Assembly (NCBI GenBank): GCA_951217055.1
Contig: OX578283.1
Span: forward strand, 32,325,760-32,389,759
Source: Gerris lacustris
Lineage: Eukaryota > Arthropoda > Insecta > Hemiptera > Gerridae
Length of the DNA stretch: 64,000 nt
Direction of reading: 5' to 3'
In this document: positions 46,701 through 55,700 of the stretch, piece after piece
Layout: each line of letters starts with the position of its first letter
Numbering within the stretch: position 1 is the stretch's first letter
Translations under genes and position numbers: made by a program
The notes under the pieces: generated by a model
What the model was told of the DNA's origin: nothing
Seen by the model: only the letters and a program-made list of their open reading frames with translations
The model's database searches: none

Positions 46701-49700
46701 TAATCACCTTGCTATGAGTGAAAAGTGTGAGGTTTATGTTTGGGGAAAGCATAGTCCTCAGCTTACAGATGATGTCTACGAGAAAATACTCTATCCTAAG
46801 CTCGCAAATTCTTTCACCAACGTAGTACAGGTAAAAAATAAAGAAATGTAATTATATAAGACACATATGTGGTAAAAATGTATTTTGGGTTGTTTATAAA
46901 TCCAAATTATAATTAACTAAATAAATTTATTTTGTTTGCCTCTAATCTCGATTTAAAAAAAATCATAAATTAGAATGATTGATTGATTTATTATTATTTT
47001 CCTTAATTAGAAATGGTTGTAATATCACATGTGTTTAAGGTGGAAGCTGGACACAACTGTACTCTGGTGGTGTTTTCAAATGGAGAAGTAATGAATGGTT
47101 CGAGACGTAACTCTCCTAGGCTAAGTCTAACTGAATCTACTAATCAGCCACAACCAACCAAGATACCTTTCCCCTGTAAGATCAAAGCAGTTTCTGCTTC
47201 CAAAGGAGTAGAGAATATGTGCTTGGCACTTTCAGATGACGGACAGGTCTACTCTTGGGGAGAACGTAAGTGCTTATTTCTATTTGTTTTGCACTTGACT
47301 TAGTTTCCATCTAGTATTTTTCTCCTCTGTTTTTACAAGAATTACTATATTGTTTGTGTTTATTCTGAATTACCCTATACAAGCACGGTCTATCTAAATC
47401 TGAAAACAAGTTTTTATTGTCTTAATTTAGAAATTTTATACTTGTTTTTTGTTACAGGTTGCATGAGTAGAATGGTGTTCAAACAACCAGTTCAACCATC
47501 TAATCCAGCTACAAAGCTGATTGAAGGATTGAGTGGGCTAAAAGTGGTTCAAATCAGTGCTGGATTCAGCCACTTTGGCTGTGTCACTTCTAGTGGTCTA
47601 GTCTACACTTGGGGAGATGGAGATGGAGGCAAGTTGGGTAAGTTGAGCCTTGGTTAAATAATAATAAATTATTGTTATAATTTTTAATAATTGGATGGTA
47701 CTATAGGTTAAATTATCTTTACAGGACATGGCGATAATATAACAAGAAGCAATGCCACTCTGGTACAAGGATTGTATGACATTGGTTCAGTTGTGTGTGG
47801 CAGTGCCTTCACTCTGTGCCTATCATCAGATGGACAGAAAGTATGGTCATTTGGCTCTGGTGAAATAGGAGCTCTGGGTCATGGTGATACAACATCTCAT
47901 TCAAGGCCTAAACTCATAGAGGCTCTTCAGGGTGTCTTCATTAAGAAAGTAGTGGCTGGATACAATTTCTCCCTTGCTCTCACCAGATCTGGATCCGTTA
48001 GTAGTATTTATTGTTCTGATCTTTTCATTAAATCTATTGTAAACACTTGATATTTGATTAATGTTGGTTTGATGCTTGGTTGATACAGGTTCTAGAATGG
48101 GGTCTAAGTGGTGTAGGATCTGAAGTACACTTTACCCCTACTGCAATACATGATCTCTCCATGCTTCACATTGTGGATATTTCTGTCGGCAATGCCCACT
48201 GCCTTGCTCTTACACATGAGTATGAGGTAACACTATCTTCATGTATTAAAATCCTAGATTTTTCACCTATTCTTATATTTATAAATAAATGGTGGGGAAG
48301 TAAGAGGAAAAAACTTATTTTTTAACTCCTAGCTCTATCTTATTTTTTAATGTATGTAATATGGATTTTGATGCTGAAATCAATAGACCAGCTTAAATTT
48401 AGTATTTAAGAGAGAATACAAAAAAATCCAATTAAATGTTAACAAAAATTCAATTTGATACCTCAAACTGACTGACTCTACTTTCCTGTAACCCTCAACC
48501 ACATCCCTTCACTCCAAAATTTAACTTATATTGTATTTTCATAATCTATTAAATAACTTTTACTGAAACTTTCAAAATGCAAGTACGTACTTTCCACTAA
48601 ACCTTTGTAGTTTTCAATGTAATTGCTGTTATTTGAATAATCTTTTACCTAATAATATCATTATAATTAAGCTGGCTTGCTTTGTTTTAGGTGTTGGCAT
48701 GGGGAGTCAATGACAAAGGACAGTGTGGTTTAGGTCACTCTGCAACACCGGTGGTTCGACCACGCAGGGTTCTAGGCTTGGACTCAGTGACTGTTTACCA
48801 AATCTCTGCTGGTACTTCCCATAGTATTGTGTGGACGTCACTCCCTCCTGATAGACCAGCTGTCAAATGGCATCATCCTTACTGTATAGATCTCAAGACA
48901 AATACCTTTTCACTACTACTTTCCTTTCTTGAGGAATACTGTTACGACTTTACCCAGGATACTGTAACACCATTTGCCAATGCCAGGTAATTAGCTATAA
49001 ATTCCAATTTAATATTTGTTGAAATGTCATGCACCCCCAGGTGTGATCCTTCTTTCTCCGTGAATACCTAGATTAAAACTGTCTGCTCTGCTTTTCACCA
49101 GAAAGAATTTCAGTGCAACTTTTATGATGTAGAGGCAGAGACAAGAAATGTTAAGTATATTATTAAAATGGAAGAATACAGACTGTCAAAGGCAGCTAAA
49201 GGGTTGAGATAGTGCTTGGTGCATGCGGTTAGATACGGACGTATGGTAAAAGGAAATTTGTGGCTACATAAAATTACTTTGACACTCCATGCTGCATTTT
49301 GAGTTCTGGGATAGATGGTTTATGAAATGTGCAGGTGTGCCTTGAAGAGAATCCATTAAGGTTTGCAATCTTCTCTTTTCACTTTATACCTTAATTTAAA
49401 TATGTTTATCTCAACTTCATCAGATGCTAACAAATCACATTATCATGAAAGAAGAGGTTCTTGTTATGGTCTCCTTGTCAGATGTGTTGGATGCATACCC
49501 TAATTTTATTTAACAAAATGGTTGTTCTTATTTTACTTTTTACCCATTTAAAAAATGCTCACACAATTTAAACAGTTATTTCTGTAAAATAAAATTTTAT
49601 TCTGATATGAGATTGTATAAAAATGTAAAATTAAATACAATTCAAATGTTTTACAAAATATCTTGATTTGCTGTTGTTTTTATTTCGCAGAGAGAGAGAA

Positions 49701-52700
49701 GTATTTGCAGTACTCTGTCTCAGGTTACTTTCTTCACATCTCTCTTTATCCTTCTACCTTGGAACAGATACTACTCAGGTGTTTGGAGACCAGGCTACAC
49801 CTCTAAGGCACTACTTATTCAGGTAAATAGTGTCAATTTAAGGTATTTTTAAGAGGAGTTGAATTTGAGCTACCTATATGTTATACTCCTCTTAGCCACC
49901 TATGTTAGACTTCTCGTATCCATTTATATATGGATTAATTGTGTTTATTGTTTGTTTAGATTGGTAGATGTAAGTACACCAGCCTCCGTATCTATAGTAG
50001 TCAAAGAGTGTATAGCTGTTGGAGCTACTCTTCTTCTTCCTCCATTAAGAGAAAGACTTCATCTTCTCCAATCACTATTACCTCAGGGATCCCAGCTTAC
50101 TAAGGGACAGGTGATTATCTTATCATAGAGTAGTTTAATATAGTGCAGTGTTTACTTTCTCTGTTCATTCTAGTGTGAGAACTCTAAGCTTATAATCTGC
50201 TTGTGTTCCACTTCTTCTTATCGTCGTAGCATATGTAATATATATATATTATGTAGTAGCTTACATTCTTTGTTTTGATTTTCAGAGGCTTCTTCTTGGT
50301 ATTATAGTTAGCAGCCTGGAGGATCCAAAATTAGCCATACTGTTAAGTTTTCGGAAATCAGTTGATAAGGAAAAGGATTTTGAACTGTTTGAAGCTGTTC
50401 TTGAGACACTGCTTGAATACCTCTGTACCAACACTGTGAGAATATTTTTAGTTCATTTATTTTATTTATAATATATTTTGTAAACTAATTGGGGTGGAAG
50501 CCCTTTGCCAAGACACAAAGTGCCGAGTTTTTTATTTATTTATTATTTTACGTTTTTAGATGGAAATGTTGGAGAGAGTTGAAAGCGGTGGCGGAGGTGG
50601 TTGGACCACATTAGACGATGTCACTGTTTGGACTGAGAGTGCTGCCAACCTAAGAACACTACTAGCTTCCTTACACTCCCACCTACTCTCTAGGTGTTTC
50701 CTCATCACTACTAACTCCTCTGAACAGGTTAGACAACCTCATCTTTACTGGAAAAGTCTCTGACAATTTATATACTTGCTTTCTCCGAAAATTTAAAAGG
50801 GGAAATATGTTTCTTGTTCTTTAATTTGTTATTTTGAATGTGTTTACAGACTCTGTGGTGTGTGAAACTACTTCAGGGCCATATTAAATCTCTGATACCA
50901 TTAGCTCAGAAAATCTTTTCAAAAGCTGCCAACCTTTTAGGCAAACATGAAATATCCCTTGATAAATTATATGGTAAGTTTATATTGAATGAACATCTAA
51001 AATTTTTTAATGTCACTATTATTTTAATATTTTTGTGTAGATTTTTATCAGATATTTGACAATATTTGTTAATAAATTGTTGGGTTCAATTTTACTAGTT
51101 ATATGACTGATTTTTACAATAATGAATAAGAATTTATTTGATAATGTGACTTCCATCCATTTCATACTTATTACAGTGTCCAGTAGAAATGTATCTATTC
51201 TAAATACATTTTTAATTCCTATACAATATGATAGTGTGTAAAACCAGAATTACGTCTTGTTTTTTTTCTCAATTATTTTTAGAGTTGTTAGGTCTAAATG
51301 GAATTATATGTTTCTTGGGTCTTCATCTAGCTGATACGAAGTTTAAATCTTTCTTTTTATGTGGTGTGGTCTTGGTGCGGTAATTTTTAATTAACTATGA
51401 TTATTGTCACATTTTAAGCTTTTGCCATTCTTCTATATCAGATCATGCTTTCTAATGGGAGGTAACGATAAACCTGACTCACCAAATAGCTCTCAACACA
51501 ATCATCTCACATTAAAAAAGTAGTCAAGAGACTCTGAACTCTCAAAATATGCTGTTGCTCCTTAAATTGTTACTATTACGAGTCCTTCTCATGATAGTAA
51601 AATCTTTTTCTTGTTATATTTTCAAATAACATAAACTATTAACTTATAAATGAAGTTTTGAGTCATTGGGATCTAAACACTTCAAGACCTAAAATTTTAT
51701 GTTGAAACCAACCTCGGAAGCCCATGTAATAGTGTAATATTTATTTACCCTAATTATATGCTGCTCAATGTTTTCTTATTTTTTATTTGATAAAACAATA
51801 TCAAATAATGAGGTAGTTATTTTAAATGAAACATATGATGTGGTTTTGTGTTTCAGATATAGTGTATCACTCCATAGGAGGCTTTGTATTGTCTAATCTT
51901 CTACATTCACTTCTGATGTTCTCTACTAAGTTGGTATTGCCTCTCCTATCTCAGCTTATGGCTTTTCTCCCTTCTATTGATCATCTCAACAGGCTGCTTC
52001 CTCTTGACTCTGACGATGCCTACTCTTCAGGTAATTAACTTATTTCCTCCTAATTGATCATGATGAGAACTGAATAAGTTATTGAGAAAGGTATTTTAAA
52101 AGTAAGTTTTTTTTTTTTGTACAAAACTGGCTTTAACCAAAGATTTTTTATCTTCTCTGAAGTTAAGAAAAAAAAAGTGTCAATAATAGGTCAATGACGG
52201 CGAATATAGTGGTGGTAGAAAACATTTTTTAGGTTAACACTCTGAAAAATTTACAAATACCTAATTATTAATGCAAATAATAATAATAATATAATCAAAT
52301 TTATACTGTCAAAGCAATTGCTGGTAGAGTTGAGTTAGGTATTTTTCAATGTTTTGGCTTACCAAAAGTTTCCCTATTTATGGTTTAGAAGTTGAGGCAA
52401 ACTATTTGATCTAACAATAAAAATTATTGTATTTAATTATTTTATCACAACTTCTACACTGTCTCTTTCTCTTCTATTTTTTTTCTGACATTAAAAGAGC
52501 TAGTTTGTCTTTGATATTCAATCAATTTATTTTAATTTGTAACTTATTGTACACACTTTCTCCTTTCTCACAATGGAAGTTAAATACAATTTTTTCTCCA
52601 GTGTTTCAATGGTTCTACATTTTTAGACATCCTAGAACACTAATTGAGACCAACCTTTGGTTAGGCCCTAGCTCCTTGTCAGCCTTATACTGGGATAAAG

Positions 52701-55700
52701 GGCTTCTTTTCTTTCTTATATCTTTTTTTATGGCGATCTTGTTGTAGATTTATTGCAATTATTTTTATTAAAAATGGTCTTGTTAATTTATTATGATTGT
52801 TTTCGGTGCAGGATGTACTTTAAAATATAAATATTATCTTAAAAAACTCATTATTTAATTTTTTTGTTTACAGAAGCCAACACACCTACAGTAAATGACC
52901 CAATATCGGACTACTGCTGGCTCTGGTGTTTAGATATGGAGCGCACTTGTGGATTACTGATTGGTAAAGTATTATATTTTCTTTATCTAAAATAAAATAA
53001 TTTAGTTTATTGGAAATTATTATGATACCAGGGATACATGTGTACAAATAATTAATCTAGTATTATAACTTATAACTATAATATGAAATCAAAGTGACAA
53101 AAAATCTTGGTTTAAAAGAGTAGTACATAATTTTTTATTAATGAAAATGTTGCTAACTTTACAATTTGTTGGAAACCAGAGTTGTTTAGTAAAGTTATTC
53201 TTGATGGAGTTGTATTTTCCCCCCTTTAAATCCCTTATATTTATCTCTTAACATTATGCTTTGTAAGAAAAATATTGTACTCTTGTCGGACCATCCTGTC
53301 TTATGGGGTGTAATGAATTTAATTTAATTTCTTTAATGTTTTGTATGATTTCATATTTTTTATCTGCGAAATGTACCTTTTCTCATTATTAGAAATTTAA
53401 TACAGAAAACCATTATAATAATAAACAATGTGTGTTTTAGGAAAGTGTCTTGGAGGGATGATATTTGGCCAGCCGATAATATTTTCTCAACTTGAAACTG
53501 ACTTTTGGCTCAATTCATCACTTCTCTCAAATGGGCTTGAAACGCTCCCAACTAAAAATGAAATCAGTGAGTTGCTTTTTCTTATTAATGTTAAGTCTCT
53601 CTAATCCAATACATATGGGGGCATGCCATGCTGGATTTCAGAGAATTGTCGGATTTCTGGATGTTTAATTATAAAAACATAGTTAGTTAAATTATTAAAA
53701 CAGAAACAGGATGAACTGGCCTTTAATAAGCGAGATATGAGTGTAGACAAACAACTACTGATAGTTTGTTTTTGTTATCCTTGTGCCCCTTTGTTTCCCA
53801 GTTTCCCTCTCTTTTACTTATCTTACACGAGGCAAGAAGGGACAAGCCTCAGTGCCTGTTTACTTGACATGCCAGACTGCTGGTGTGTCTGAATATCTTG
53901 ACTTAACTGTATTTGTATTTTACATGAAAAAATAGTGGAAAATGATGCACTTTTTGAAAAATTCATCAAAAGAAATCTTAATCTCAAAAATAATACCTTT
54001 TCTTATTACTTGGATTTAACATACTTGAAAAAAAAAAAAAAAAAAAAATGGAAAATTATGCACAAAGTATTTTTGATTGTCTGTATATCACTATTGCTCA
54101 TGCTTGTGACTTACTTCAAATGTTTTACATGTATTTCTTTTCCTACCACAAAGTTTCACATTTGTGTGAAACGGTTGGGTCAAAAATACGAGTTTTAAGT
54201 TTAGAATCTAAGCTTCTGACTTTCAGATCACACTAGTGCTAGTATTAGAATGGGGAGTTCAACCTCTTATTTGAACCTAGCAATTAGGTCACCTATTTGG
54301 GCCCTGTTTCCTAACCCTGAATGGTGCTCAGCCACTTTCACAGTTCAGCACACAGTTCACCATGTGCCTCAGAAGTGAATAGGATTTGACCTATAGTGAG
54401 CCATGTAAATTAAAGCGCATAGATGTGGTATCGTATCCATGACTTCAATATTGATTCGTAGGTCGCTGAGGAGAGATGACAAATGCTTTTAGGGCCACTA
54501 GTCTGGACCCATCATAATAAATAACTTTATTAAACTTAAAATCATTTAGGTGGATTTTATTTACAATTTTGATTAATTACTTTTTCTGTTTTTTATGTTC
54601 AGAACCACTGTTAGAGCTGTTTATGAATATGATGAAGCCAGAGCATAGTATAGAGCCTTGTGATGATTATGCATCATACTTCTCTCTCATAGGATTTGAT
54701 GAGAATCACTTCTTGTCTTCCATCTTTACTAAACTTCCTGACTGTAAGTGTTCTAAATATTTTCTCTTCTATCTGTATGTATATATAAAAGCCAAATACC
54801 TCTCTTTCAATGACTTATGCATTGCAGTATCTCTAGGACTGCAATAGTTAGAAAGCTGAAATTTTGCATGGAGGTTAATCTTATCATCTAGGTGCTTACT
54901 AAGAAATATTTTTACGATCCACCCTCTTGAATCAAGATTAGCCATTGATATGCGGAATTCAACATCTCTAGAACCAATTGGACTAGAAATTTAAAATTCG
55001 GATTAGCTTCCTTTTTACTTTCTCATATATAGAGAAGAAGTTATTGTGGTGTACAAAAATTTGATTTTAAGATTTTGACGGATTTACACGTTTTGAGGTC
55101 CTCTGAGTCCAAAAAAGTGTTCCAAGAAGTGTGTCCAAGAAAATGTCTCTGTTTTAAAAAAAATGTGCATTTTTTGTAAAAATGTCTGACACATAGGGCT
55201 TAACCTACCGGGTTTAAATTTTGGAGAAATTTGCCATAAATATTCAGAAAAATCATCCCCTAAGGCAATATCAAGAAATGAACTTTATCTCTAAATTTGG
55301 GGGCACTACCCTCTAGAAACTCTGACAAAACGTGAAAATAAAAATTGTTAAAACTTAAAAAATAAATGCTCCTCCAGTGGTCGGTATCAAATAATATAAT
55401 TAGTGATTTTTGCACATTAAAATTTTAAATTATTCATAGGAGGGGTATAGAAATAAGGACGGGGAGAACTCTGAGGTATCCAGATGTTATTGCTTAGTCA
55501 GTGAAATTATTTTAATGCTTCCCAATGGTAGTTTATAATGCTATCAAATTAAAAAAAAGAAAAAAAAAATGTATTAAAAATAACACACTTTAAGCAGAGC
55601 ATAAGCATGGGAACTAGTACCCTCATAAATGTATAAATAGAGAATATTATGTTATTTACAGTATGGCTGATGGAAATTTAGGCACTGGCCCCCAGCCACC